From the NCBI GenBank assembly GCA_964459325.1, contig CAYWKU010000050.1, forward strand, positions 1-20,586: a stretch of DNA of 20,586 bases, read 5' to 3'. Of the stretch, positions 7,601-14,335 are shown piece after piece. This DNA is from CAYWKU01 sp964459325. GTDB taxonomy: Bacteria > RBG-13-61-14 > CAYWKU01. Under the pieces are notes generated by a model, which ran no database searches, was not told where the DNA came from, and was given only the letters and a program-made list of their open reading frames with translations. Made by a program: the position numbers and the translations under genes. Position 1 is the stretch's first letter, and each line of letters starts with the position of its first letter.

Positions 7601-8573
7601 AGATGTGTCCTCCAATTACAAAAAGTGGGTAGATTCATTCAGATTGCTTTACAAAGAAATAGAGGAAATAATTAACAAATGCCAGCAGGCCCCAGTTGTT
7701 AGAGCAGAAAGTATCAAATCAGGTGCAGAAATAATCAAATTAAACCCATGCAAGTTCGGCTGCGAAATTTCAGAAATTGGTAAGGTCGCCGCTGAGGGAG
7801 AATTCGCTGTTTATTCCGACCATAGTCCGGAAATTAAAACTTTTCGTTGGCCCGCTTTAGAATTTGCAATTATAGCTTCGGATTCCTGCCGACCTGTTGC
7901 ATGGGCTGGTCAGGTCGGATTATTTACATCGAACGAACCTATAAATGAAGGAGATTTAACTCTTATCCAATTTGGAAAAAATACCTACCTGCGTAGAGTT
8001 CATAAAGCTTCCCAAGAACCGGACAACGACACGTGGATAGGTTCTTGTATTAACCCTTCAATTCGCGGTCTTTCACCCGTGATTTTCAAACAATCGGAAT
8101 CGTCAATGAAGAAATTGATTGCAGTTCTCTATCCCACGGGGAGCGAATTGAAAACTCCAGTTGAAGATAAGAATGAAGTTATTCCTCTTCCCGAAGGAAC
8201 CAGTTGGCCAACCGTAATGCAGAAACTAAATGGCGGGAAGACTCACCTAATTAGCGTGATTGGAGACAGCGCTGATCCCGTCGCACTCGATAAGCAATTC
8301 CTTATAGTTGAAGAGGTCGCCGATATTAAGGAGCTTCGAGATAACCGTATTTATTGTGTTCTTTTTGAGGATGGTAGGGCGCTTTTAAAAAGGTATAACA
8401 AGCTAAGCGATAAGAAGGCCGTTTTGCAACCTATTAACACCCTTAGTTCTTTACCCGTCATAGAGTGCAGATTTGAAGATGAGGAAAATGACAAGGGTTC
8501 TTCTTTACCTGTAATCAGTAAAATGTGGCTCGTTTGCGGGATGCTTTTCAAGTCGCCTGATGAACTCAATTGA
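4644..8573 (+). CDS. SMC/Rad50-like ATPase with zinc-hook motif and two tandem C-terminal S24 (LexA-like) modules
   Basis: A 1309-residue protein. Walker A is GPNGSGKT at 133-140. Long charged helices follow, with a hook-like CPVC at 486-489, then more helices. A signature-like segment NAGRIRALLWSFAFALL starts at 774, and a Walker B-like LLVVPIDDP lies at 797-805 with DD in place of DE. This is the ABC-ATPase half of SMC/Rad50/AAA_23 defence ATPases. Residues about 850-1010 are a helical region with a DEPHHAG motif. From about 1065 two repeats resemble the S24 fold. Module 1 has SDSCRP (Ser1081) and YLRRV (Arg1117). Module 2 has GDSADP (Ser1209) and LLKRY (Lys1249), a Ser-Lys spacing of 40 against 37 in E. 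coli LexA. Both end in a WIGS/VLQP strand and a hydrophobic strand. DNA-sensing ATPase plus protease is an inference. It has a weak ribosome site (AGGG); an alternative ATG lies at 4653. RloC-like proteins were considered, but no nuclease motif was identified. Confidence 0.88.
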   Translation: MRYMSILTARSRNDLNRLINGEELSIDGSKIKLPADDFSVPALSILIDKFENEQTQTSVREAEPFLNSIIKRAEELSASGGKTGHTKTEDIRDKEKFQWKLHKLKTSNFRGLSEWNGKVFELDFEGRPWLIYGPNGSGKTSIISAIVWCLTGHCLKERTEPQAEISCIDIYNEKVEKACTLVEGWPAVVTIPHNLGLDAIKQTRPTCWVEIELRSVDKAIYIKREINDNNAESSLTIKDGSDREIDWQDLGVSDLCTEISLLMPSRVSSIKFEEGSKISEALLSVAGLDSLQAIGKLARDWSTNLAKFKGQIDKNSDDKKKRTDATLNEILSSVDTEIQEDLKKLRASYTKNPGETENLFQNRLLAAQAKAVEERASKEFAQIKEALALDTIPDRDKQGKIAEDLSKIRHNIGENLESWQPIASWLEITDDPASLLDKFRQKVEEWKAEISKSYSLWEQNQKEKGKLAVKIKAAKYMEQQKSFDQCPVCDQDLPEAIKERLKELAKEDEAILIGVDSYVRSYENQINALFPSSIPKISTEDPKTQIKNMLDVHVLQKIKDVKSFKEDFLETFDKLIQETAEISKEAEIKICEEGWDTEFKEGLGGLEKSIQEGLAKIAVAKWTKQHLSDLKIKIEGIVFGSQDDSLIERLTGLERYTNRFLELDKIRKQLTTLADDYQEVDKLIIQSEEANRLHEVLSQIRKLEEYSKAQLIIDLEAVSAKMSEFYDILYPSPDDPIRLSGLASKTTKKGSKPDIRFMLKWTDNFVVEADPIANAGRIRALLWSFAFALLDRQKPSLLVVPIDDPAISLDDYHRKNMINEVIKKNLAKNFQALATLHDEYLLHETWVSDPTGEEVGLLKTLQPDGNHRYCRTEPAIEPLHRAVADFQKDKSKHKPVLDEVRRYLERTLQEFALYLLPGDYSGRTAGDLLAEFKKLSQGQIKGRPITEHFDVGKLVGIIDKGPSKYIIDEPHHAGKHEGNLSANDTQDVSSNYKKWVDSFRLLYKEIEEIINKCQQAPVVRAESIKSGAEIIKLNPCKFGCEISEIGKVAAEGEFAVYSDHSPEIKTFRWPALEFAIIASDSCRPVAWAGQVGLFTSNEPINEGDLTLIQFGKNTYLRRVHKASQEPDNDTWIGSCINPSIRGLSPVIFKQSESSMKKLIAVLYPTGSELKTPVEDKNEVIPLPEGTSWPTVMQKLNGGKTHLISVIGDSADPVALDKQFLIVEEVADIKELRDNRIYCVLFEDGRALLKRYNKLSDKKAVLQPINTLSSLPVIECRFEDEENDKGSSLPVISKMWLVCGMLFKSPDELN

Positions 8574-8589
8574 AATATTTTACGCTTTG

Positions 8590-8681
8590 CGACACCGTGT
8601 CGTATGCCTAATAATGCCAATAATATCAGTCAGTTACAGGTCGCGGGGACAGGTTGCACTAGACATTAGTCATTTGCAACC
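8590..8681. repeat. Palindrome and inverted repeat between the ATPase and resolvase genes
   Basis: CGACACCGTGTCG (8590-8602) is a perfect 6-bp palindrome around one base. GGTTGCA (8652-8658) and TGCAACC (8675-8681) form an inverted repeat with a 16-base spacer overlapping the resolvase stop codon. Neither has a T-run. They could be a recombination site of the resolvase or weak transcription ends. Confidence 0.35.
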
Positions 8682-9311
8682 GTCCTCAAACGCCTTTTTT
8701 GCCGTCCGGTAGTTGATCCCTAATTTTACACAAATTTCCTTCCACGTCAAGCCATTGCCACGCAGTTCCCTTACCTGTTCTCGATACCGAGGATATTTTG
8801 CTTCCGCTCCGAGTTTCACCCCCTTTTTCCTGGCCTCTGCAAGGCCATTTTTTATTCGGGAGACTATAAGCTCCCTTTCGTATTCGGCAAAGCTGGCAAG
8901 CTGTGTCAGAAAGAGCCTGCCTTCTTTAGTCCGCTGGTCAATCCCTTCCTCAATGAAAACGACATCCTTCCCTTGCAAGTCCTCGTGAATCAGCTTGAGA
9001 AGGTCAAGGACACTCCTTGATAGCCTGTCCAGTTTGAAGATTACGACAACCTGAAAATCGTCCTTCTCGGAAAGGAGCTTTTGAATTTCCGGTCGCCTGA
9101 GAGACTTGCCGCTTCGGGTGTCCCTGTAAACTTTAACGAGTTTAAGCCCATTTTTCAGGCAATAATCCTTGATGGCTCCGAGCTGAATCCCGAAGCCGTA
9201 TTTCTGTTTGTCTTCGTTCGTCGAAATCCGAATATAGCCGACCGCTTTAACATTCTTCAAGTTCCGCCAATTGTATTCTATTCGATTGTATTTGTCAAAA
9301 GTCATATGCAA
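8670..9311 (-). CDS. Small serine recombinase (resolvase/invertase family)
   Basis: The product has 213 residues. The catalytic N-terminal domain starts at about residue 22: VGYIRIST contains the nucleophile Ser30 and Arg28. FKLDRLSRS, EEGIDQRT and the helix with FAEYERELIVSRI follow in the family order. A C-terminal helix-turn-helix (GLTWKEICVKLGINYRTAKKAF) ends the protein, so it is a resolvase/invertase-size enzyme rather than a large integrase. It catalyses site-specific strand exchange through a phosphoserine intermediate. The start is uncertain. ATGs at 9311 and 9305 give an unusual AT-rich 20-residue extension and lack a ribosome site. An in-frame TTG at residue 18, preceded by GGCGGAA, fits family length better. 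The gene is divergent from the lipoprotein gene. Three ATTGTATT copies lie across this 5' region. Confidence 0.9.
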   Translation of the reverse strand: MHMTFDKYNRIEYNWRNLKNVKAVGYIRISTNEDKQKYGFGIQLGAIKDYCLKNGLKLVKVYRDTRSGKSLRRPEIQKLLSEKDDFQVVVIFKLDRLSRSVLDLLKLIHEDLQGKDVVFIEEGIDQRTKEGRLFLTQLASFAEYERELIVSRIKNGLAEARKKGVKLGAEAKYPRYREQVRELRGNGLTWKEICVKLGINYRTAKKAFEDGCK

Positions 9312-9321
9312 TTATTGTATT
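9270..9321. promoter_or_regulatory. Three direct copies of ATTGTATT in the resolvase 5' region
   Basis: Exact copies start at 9270, 9285 and 9314 (spacings 15 and 29). They cover the divergent promoter region of the resolvase and the lipoprotein gene. If the resolvase starts at its internal TTG they are all non-coding. A regulator or recombinase binding site is plausible but unproven. Confidence 0.35.
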
Positions 9322-9358
9322 GTTAGAACCCTTAGCGAAAACGAAAGGGAGGAGTATT

Positions 9359-10666
9359 ATGAAAGTGAGTAGCAAAGCGTTAGCCGCTGTTTTTCTGGCA
9401 TTGGTTTTAGCATTTTCGGCTTGCGGTGGAAGCGGGGATGACGGGACGACTGACGGTAATGGAACCAGCAATCCTCCGGCTGCGCCTTCGAGTTTGGGCG
9501 CAGTCGCTATTTCTAGTTCCCAGATTAACCTCGCATGGACAGACAATTCCGACAACGAGGAAGGTTTTAAAATTGAACGTAAAGCCGGTGCCGGGGGCAC
9601 ATACTCACAAATAGGCACCGTCACTGCCGATACAATCTCATACCAAAGTGCCGGTTTGAATGCGGACGCTACTTATTATTACCGGGTTCGCGCTTACAAT
9701 TCTGACGGAGATTCTTCATACTCTAACGAGGCCAACGCCACAACCCCTTCTGCTGGCGGTCTCACTTTGGTCGGCTCCTACGATACTTTGGACCCATACA
9801 ACCTTTTTGTGCGTGGCAATTACGCTTACGTGGCGGATGACACTGAAGGGCTGAAAATCATAGACGTTAGCACTCCGTCATCTCCCACGTTAGCTGCCAC
9901 TTACAACACCCCTGATCGCGCAAGAGGCGTTTATGTAATCGGTGATCATGCTTATGTAGCCGATGCTCAATCGGGGTTACAAATCATCAATGTATCCAAT
10001 CCGGCGTCTCCGACTCTTACTGGTTCCTATACAACGACGAATGACTGGGCAGAATACGTTTTCGTCACTGGCTCTTATGCCTTTATCGGTGATGATGGCG
10101 GAGGGGGAGTTACCGGACTGGAAATAGTGGATGTTTCAAATCCAGCTTCTCCAGTTCAAGCCAGTTCGTATGTTCCGCCAGTCAGCCCATATAACATCAA
10201 AGGAGTACATGTCAGCGGCGATTACGCTTTCGTTGTTGACGGTGATACTTCGGGGTTACTTGTGGTAGATGTCTCCGATCCATCCTCTCCGACCTTGGCG
10301 GGCTCGCTTGACACGCCGGGTCCGGGTTCTTCATGGAGCAGCACCTTATTGGGAATATTCGTCATCGGTGATTACGCCTATATGGCGGATGGAGAATACG
10401 GCTTGCAAATAATTGATGTGTCGAATCCGGCATCGCCATCTCTTGTCGGCACTTTTGATACGCCCGGATTCGCCTACAACGTCTACGTCAGTGGCAATTA
10501 TGCTTATGTTGCCGATGGGACTTCGGGTTTACAGGTAATAGATGTATCCACCCCGGCTTCTCCAACTTTGGTAGATAACTACGTAACTACCCATGGCGCA
10601 AAGGGCGTGTTTGTAAGTGGCAACGACTCTACGTTTACGTCACAACGGATGATAAGGGATTGCTGA
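9359..10666 (+). CDS. Lipoprotein with FN3 domain and LVIVD-repeat propeller (5' part of a frameshifted gene)
   Basis: The start is the ATG at 9359, preceded by GGGAGGA; an upstream in-frame start would spoil the signal peptide. Residues 1-22 are a lipoprotein signal: positive N-terminus, hydrophobic core, lipobox FSAC with Cys22. The mature protein would be membrane-anchored and exported. Residues about 38-128 form a fibronectin type III domain, ending YYYRVRAYNSDGDSSYSNE. Six LVIVD repeats follow, each with a GNYAYVAD-like strand, GLQIIDVS and a NPASPTL turn. The seventh begins and is interrupted: after VSGND the frame reads TFTSQRMIRDC and stops. Another frame, from 10630, restores YVYVTTDDKGLLIFQAP and continues to 11334. 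The original gene was therefore probably 9359-11334. Its function is unknown; such propellers usually mediate binding at the cell surface. Confidence 0.85.
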   Translation: MKVSSKALAAVFLALVLAFSACGGSGDDGTTDGNGTSNPPAAPSSLGAVAISSSQINLAWTDNSDNEEGFKIERKAGAGGTYSQIGTVTADTISYQSAGLNADATYYYRVRAYNSDGDSSYSNEANATTPSAGGLTLVGSYDTLDPYNLFVRGNYAYVADDTEGLKIIDVSTPSSPTLAATYNTPDRARGVYVIGDHAYVADAQSGLQIINVSNPASPTLTGSYTTTNDWAEYVFVTGSYAFIGDDGGGGVTGLEIVDVSNPASPVQASSYVPPVSPYNIKGVHVSGDYAFVVDGDTSGLLVVDVSDPSSPTLAGSLDTPGPGSSWSSTLLGIFVIGDYAYMADGEYGLQIIDVSNPASPSLVGTFDTPGFAYNVYVSGNYAYVADGTSGLQVIDVSTPASPTLVDNYVTTHGAKGVFVSGNDSTFTSQRMIRDC

Positions 10667-11334
10667 TTTTTCAAGCGCCTCCACAAGTGCCTTTGTCTTT
10701 GAATGGTCGGTGGTTATCTTATAACCCTGATACAAACCCAAATGATCCCACTCCCTACATTCCGGTAGACAACTTTTTAGGTCTCCAAATCGATAGTAGT
10801 GGAAACCTCACTGACGTGGTTGGTATTTTCAATATCAATCATCCGACTGCCGGAACAACGGAGCTCTTTGACACCGGCTCTTTTAATGTTGATAGTGGTG
10901 ACATGGGGGGGTCCCGTTTCTTAAACCTGACCGGACAATTGGGACCGGGAGGGATATCGGCCAACGGAATCGGCACATCTTCAGAGGGAGGCTCATCCTG
11001 GAGCAGTAGTTTTGACATGGAGCTAGCTCCAGCGGTTTCGCCGCTATCCGGCACGTGGTCGGGAGTGTTAGATGACGGCGTCTCTACCTACCCCTTCACC
11101 ATTACTTTTGACGATGGACACAATGTTACAGGGGTTACAGGTTTGGGAACGTTCCTCGGCGGCAATTCTGTTTGCCTGACCGACGGCGATGCTGTCGTCT
11201 TTTTTTACAACACTGATAACGACCAGATAAAGCTCGTGGGCACCGTATCCGGCAATACATTCAACGGCAGTTACGGAGCTGATCTACCCGTTCTTACGAT
11301 GGGTGATAAGGGGACCTTTTCGCTTACAAGGTAA
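10630..11334 (+). CDS. 3' part of the frameshifted LVIVD lipoprotein gene
   Basis: This frame begins with YVYVTTDDKGLLIF, which completes blade seven of the propeller encoded upstream. A C-terminal region of about 220 residues follows, rich in Gly, Ser, Asp and Thr. It has two similar beta-rich segments: LNGRWLSYN near the start and LSGTWSGVLDD later, each leading into a strand-rich stretch. I do not recognise this domain; it resembles secreted surface modules. The TTG at 10660 is formally a start, but no separate gene is likely because the preceding residues match the repeat. A one-base deletion (or two-base insertion) around 10625-10630 explains the break. It could be a real mutation or an assembly error. 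A strong terminator follows at 11391. Confidence 0.75.
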   Translation, partial: YVYVTTDDKGLLIFQAPPQVPLSLNGRWLSYNPDTNPNDPTPYIPVDNFLGLQIDSSGNLTDVVGIFNINHPTAGTTELFDTGSFNVDSGDMGGSRFLNLTGQLGPGGISANGIGTSSEGGSSWSSSFDMELAPAVSPLSGTWSGVLDDGVSTYPFTITFDDGHNVTGVTGLGTFLGGNSVCLTDGDAVVFFYNTDNDQIKLVGTVSGNTFNGSYGADLPVLTMGDKGTFSLTR

Positions 11335-11390
11335 GGTCTCTATTTCTGATGCTTCCGTAAAAATGCGCGCTGGTTAAATAAGTGAATGTC

Positions 11391-11434
11391 AAGCCCGCTT
11401 TTCCATGAACGGAAATGCGGGCTTCTTTATTTAT
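11391..11434 (+). terminator. Intrinsic terminator after the lipoprotein gene
   Basis: AAGCCCGC (11391-11398) pairs with GCGGGCTT (11417-11424). The stem is extended inward by TTTCC/GGAAA with one mismatch around an ATGAAC loop, and is followed by TCTTTATTTATT. There is no T-run on the minus strand, so it mainly serves the plus-strand gene. Confidence 0.8.
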
Positions 11435-11438
11435 TGTA

Positions 11439-12593
11439 TCATGAAGGGGCTGATTGGTGAATAAATTCGAGTTTGAAATATTCCGAGTTAACTGCAACCA
11501 TTCCTGAAATGCGGCTTTGGAGGAAATTTCCCGAAAATCCGTTTGGCACATCGATTATTGCTGTTTTGTGCGAACCATTGGTTTTTATATCTCCTATAAA
11601 ACTGGATTGCAATAGACTTCTGGCCAGGCTATTACAGGGTTCAAGTTTTTCGATTAGTTGCCGGAAAAGGTCGTCGTATTGTTCGGGGTTGCTGTATCGG
11701 GCACGTCGGGCCGCGAAGTCGCGTTGCGTCATCGCATGGAAGCTGTCTTTTTCGGCTTCGCAATATCGGTTTTGCTCTTCGGCTATTAACTCATTCCGTT
11801 GCCGAGCTTTCAATGTTTCCGGCTCCTCTAGCTGTTGCTCGCAATAGACGATGAAGGCCACGACGGGGCCGTTTCTGGCCCATGAATTGTCGCGGTGAGG
11901 TAGCCACTTCAATTGATTTACCACGTTTTCTAACCCTGTCTTTTCGATAAGCTCTACAATTTTCCTTTCCGAAATTCGATTTTTGAAAGTTTTTCTCACT
12001 GCTTTTATTAACTTCTGCTCGCTTCTACTTCTGTAGTTTTGTTCCCCCTTTTTCTCATTTGTTATTATGTTATTATTAGTAGTAGCAGTAGCAGATATAT
12101 TTATATTATTAATAGTATTATATATATTGAGGCTATTTCGACATGTAGGTCGTTCGCTTTGATGTGAAACCTTTCGGTTATTCTGACCAGTAGGTTGTTC
12201 TCTTTTGGATACATCGCTGTGGATATTTTGCCGCAAAGGCTTAGCCTCATCATCGGGAGTCAGAGGGTCGGTCAGCGAAACCTGAAAAAAACATTTTCCT
12301 TTTATCCGCTTGCCTTTGGCCGGGTCATAGCGATATGTCTGTTTGTAGGTTATGAATTTGCTTGCATGAGGTTGCTTTAAGAGGTTTATGGTTTTTTTTA
12401 TACCGAATCCTACGGCACCAGCAAGCTCGCCCATTGACGAATAAAACCAATTTCTCGATTCCCCGGATTTTCGGTTGTGGTAGCATCTTTGCCGCGCCTC
12501 TATAATCAGCACCGCCAATGAATTGCCCAGCAGTGGCCGCCAATTCCGCCAAAAATACCTGGTTGTTGAAATGAAGGATTGTTTTTCCGGCAT
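11439..12593 (-). CDS. Replication-initiator-like winged-helix protein
   Basis: A 384-residue protein. Residues about 1-115 look like the N-terminal winged-helix of plasmid or phage replication initiators. They include a LAVLIIEARQRCYHNRKSG segment, then FYSSMGELAGAVGFGIKKTINLLKQP as a helix-turn-helix and a beta wing (FITYKQTYRYDP). An Asn/Thr-rich linker covers about residues 150-180. The C-terminal half is helical and charged. It has an RKTFKNRISERKIVELIEKTGLENVVNQLKW-type segment, which recalls the C-terminal helical domains of replisome-organiser proteins. The assignment rests on layout and on the nearby integrase and replication-relaxation genes; no family signature is certain. The linker DNA is AT-rich and flanked by iteron-like repeats. 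The start is the ATG at 12593, without an obvious ribosome site. It converges with the lipoprotein gene. Confidence 0.6.
   Translation of the reverse strand: MPEKQSFISTTRYFWRNWRPLLGNSLAVLIIEARQRCYHNRKSGESRNWFYSSMGELAGAVGFGIKKTINLLKQPHASKFITYKQTYRYDPAKGKRIKGKCFFQVSLTDPLTPDDEAKPLRQNIHSDVSKREQPTGQNNRKVSHQSERPTCRNSLNIYNTINNINISATATTNNNIITNEKKGEQNYRSRSEQKLIKAVRKTFKNRISERKIVELIEKTGLENVVNQLKWLPHRDNSWARNGPVVAFIVYCEQQLEEPETLKARQRNELIAEEQNRYCEAEKDSFHAMTQRDFAARRARYSNPEQYDDLFRQLIEKLEPCNSLARSLLQSSFIGDIKTNGSHKTAIIDVPNGFSGNFLQSRISGMVAVNSEYFKLEFIHQSAPS
12095..12205. repeat. AT-rich tract and iteron-like direct repeats inside the initiator gene (candidate origin)
   Basis: Positions 12095-12128 are A/T except one G. 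Just beyond lie GTAGGTCGTTCGCTTT (12145-12160) and GTAGGTTGTTCTCTTT (12190-12205), 14 of 16 identical and 45 bases apart. In some plasmid families (for example RepA_N types) the origin lies inside the initiator gene, so an origin is a reasonable inference. Two repeats are few. Confidence 0.4.
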
Positions 12594-12715
12594 ATGTTTG
12601 AAATTATGACCATATCTAAACCGGAGAACGATGACGTTCCCCTAAATTACGACTTTTCAAAGCCGTAATAGCAGTGGCATTAAATTTTAAAGAGCTTTAA
12701 TCGTAGAGTGTTTAA

Positions 12716-14335
12716 TTAGATCTTTTCAAGAACGGGAATGTAGAAATGGTTCGATGAGTCGGCAAAAAAGGTTCGAACGTTGTCTACTAGCCCCAGCCCT
12801 AGTGAACTCTTGCCGTTTTCGGCAATCAGCCGGAACGGAATTTTCGCTTCAATCAGCAAAATTCTGTCCTTCAGAAAAAGGTTCGAGCCGAGCGCCGCGA
12901 GAATTTGCCTTTTGATGGCGTCGTCTCCGGTGTCGAAGCATTCCTTTGCTAAGTTTACGAAAGAAAAGAATTCCTTGGAAGGTTCGAGCCATATTTTGGG
13001 GTTTTCGTCAAAACCCGCAATTTTGCTCTCAAGATTCATTTTCTTTTCGGTAAGAGCGGATTTCTCAAGGACGTATTCCTCATCGGTGAGAAGCTCCTTC
13101 AGTTTCAAATGCAAAAGATTGTCGAGCTTCTTTTTGCATTCGCTCAAAGCCCTGTTTAGCGAATCTCGCACACCAGCCTGCATTTTCTCATCGAGATTTT
13201 TCGCGGCTTCAAGCTGTTTGTAGGCCCAGACAACAAAGCTTTCCGGCAAAAATACCTTCTTCAAATATGACGAGATTTGCTTTTCAAGGTCTTCGACGCG
13301 GATATACTTTTGCCCGCAATTGTTTCTGATACCGCCTTTCTTTTTTGTGCAACGATAATACAGGTAATGATAACCATAGCGATTTGTCTGGGCTTCCGCA
13401 GTTATCATGCTTTCGCATTCGCCGCATTTGATCAATCCGGTGAACGCGGACTCCTTTGTTTGAGGGCGTCTGTTAACTCTCTTGACAATGCTTTGAACTT
13501 TATCGAACTCCTCCTTAGTTATCATCGGCTCATGACTTCCGGGATAAATTTCCCCTTTTCTTTTAATCGCGCCGTAATAAAACGGATTGCTTAACAGCCG
13601 ATACAGGCCGCTACGGATTAAGGGTTTGCCGCCTATAAGTTTGCACTGTGGGGTTGTAAGCCCCCAATCCTCATCGGCGGTTCTAAGTAATTCCCGTATG
13701 TTGTAATCGCCGGAAAGGATGATTTCCCAAATTCTGCGCACGAGATAAAAGCGGTTTGGGTCTTTTACGATGGTCTTATTTTCCTTATCGTTCAGATAGC
13801 CCAAAGGGGATTTCCCCGGAAGAATGCCTTTATCGAGCTTGGCTCGCATACCTCTTTTTACGTTGTCGCTTAAGTCGTCAACGTATTTTTTTGCTATCCC
13901 GAACTCAAGCTGCATCCAGAACTTGTCGTCTCCGCTATTTTTGAAATCGCGGCTTGGAGTAAAAATCCTAATCAGCTTCTTTTGCTCGACAGCCCATATG
14001 AGGCTGCCGCCGTCTACCGGATTGCGCGCCAAGCGGTCAAGCTTCCAGCACAGGATATTTGTGCCATCAGATTTGAAAACACTCTGCATCATTTTGTTAA
14101 AGATCGGTCGGCCAGGGGCTTTCGCCGATTTGGCCTCGGAAAACACCTCTACGATTTTTAGCCCTTGATTTAATGCCACTGCATTTAGCTCTTTAATTTG
14201 CGCCTCGATACTGAGGATTTGCCTATCCTCAGACTCGGTACTCTTGCGAGCGTAAATAAAGCACTCCATAAGGATAGAATTTTTTAGTTTTTGAAACCGT
14301 ATTTTTAGAAGGGCTTCTTTAATCTTATCGTTCAA
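12716..14335 (-). CDS. Large serine recombinase (integrase)
   Basis: The 539-residue product has the layout of large serine integrases. The resolvase catalytic domain carries FIYARKST with Ser32 as nucleophile. It continues with LCWKLDRLARNP and GIAKKYVDDLSDNVKRGMRAK. The Recombinase domain follows (about 170-290: KSPLGYLND, SGLYRLLSNPFYYGAIKRKGE). A zinc ribbon starts with CGEC at 304-307 and has partner cysteines in YRCTKKK and NNCG. The C-terminal part is helical/coiled-coil. It would integrate or excise the element between attP and attB. The TTG at 14335 is preceded by GGAAG and overlaps the upstream 64-residue gene by 11 bases, suggesting translational coupling. An in-frame ATG at 14269, directly before the catalytic domain, is the alternative. 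No att core could be identified. Confidence 0.92.
   Translation of the reverse strand: MNDKIKEALLKIRFQKLKNSILMECFIYARKSTESEDRQILSIEAQIKELNAVALNQGLKIVEVFSEAKSAKAPGRPIFNKMMQSVFKSDGTNILCWKLDRLARNPVDGGSLIWAVEQKKLIRIFTPSRDFKNSGDDKFWMQLEFGIAKKYVDDLSDNVKRGMRAKLDKGILPGKSPLGYLNDKENKTIVKDPNRFYLVRRIWEIILSGDYNIRELLRTADEDWGLTTPQCKLIGGKPLIRSGLYRLLSNPFYYGAIKRKGEIYPGSHEPMITKEEFDKVQSIVKRVNRRPQTKESAFTGLIKCGECESMITAEAQTNRYGYHYLYYRCTKKKGGIRNNCGQKYIRVEDLEKQISSYLKKVFLPESFVVWAYKQLEAAKNLDEKMQAGVRDSLNRALSECKKKLDNLLHLKLKELLTDEEYVLEKSALTEKKMNLESKIAGFDENPKIWLEPSKEFFSFVNLAKECFDTGDDAIKRQILAALGSNLFLKDRILLIEAKIPFRLIAENGKSSLGLGLVDNVRTFFADSSNHFYIPVLEKI

Noticed and set aside
4644..8573. RloC-type anticodon nuclease
   Set aside because: The SMC layout and CPVC hook are similar, but I could not identify the RloC nuclease triad, and the C-terminus resembles S24 peptidases instead.
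9320..9358. Upstream extension of the lipoprotein gene
   Set aside because: It would place 13 residues ahead of a perfect lipoprotein signal peptide; the GGGAGGA ribosome site points to the ATG at 9359.
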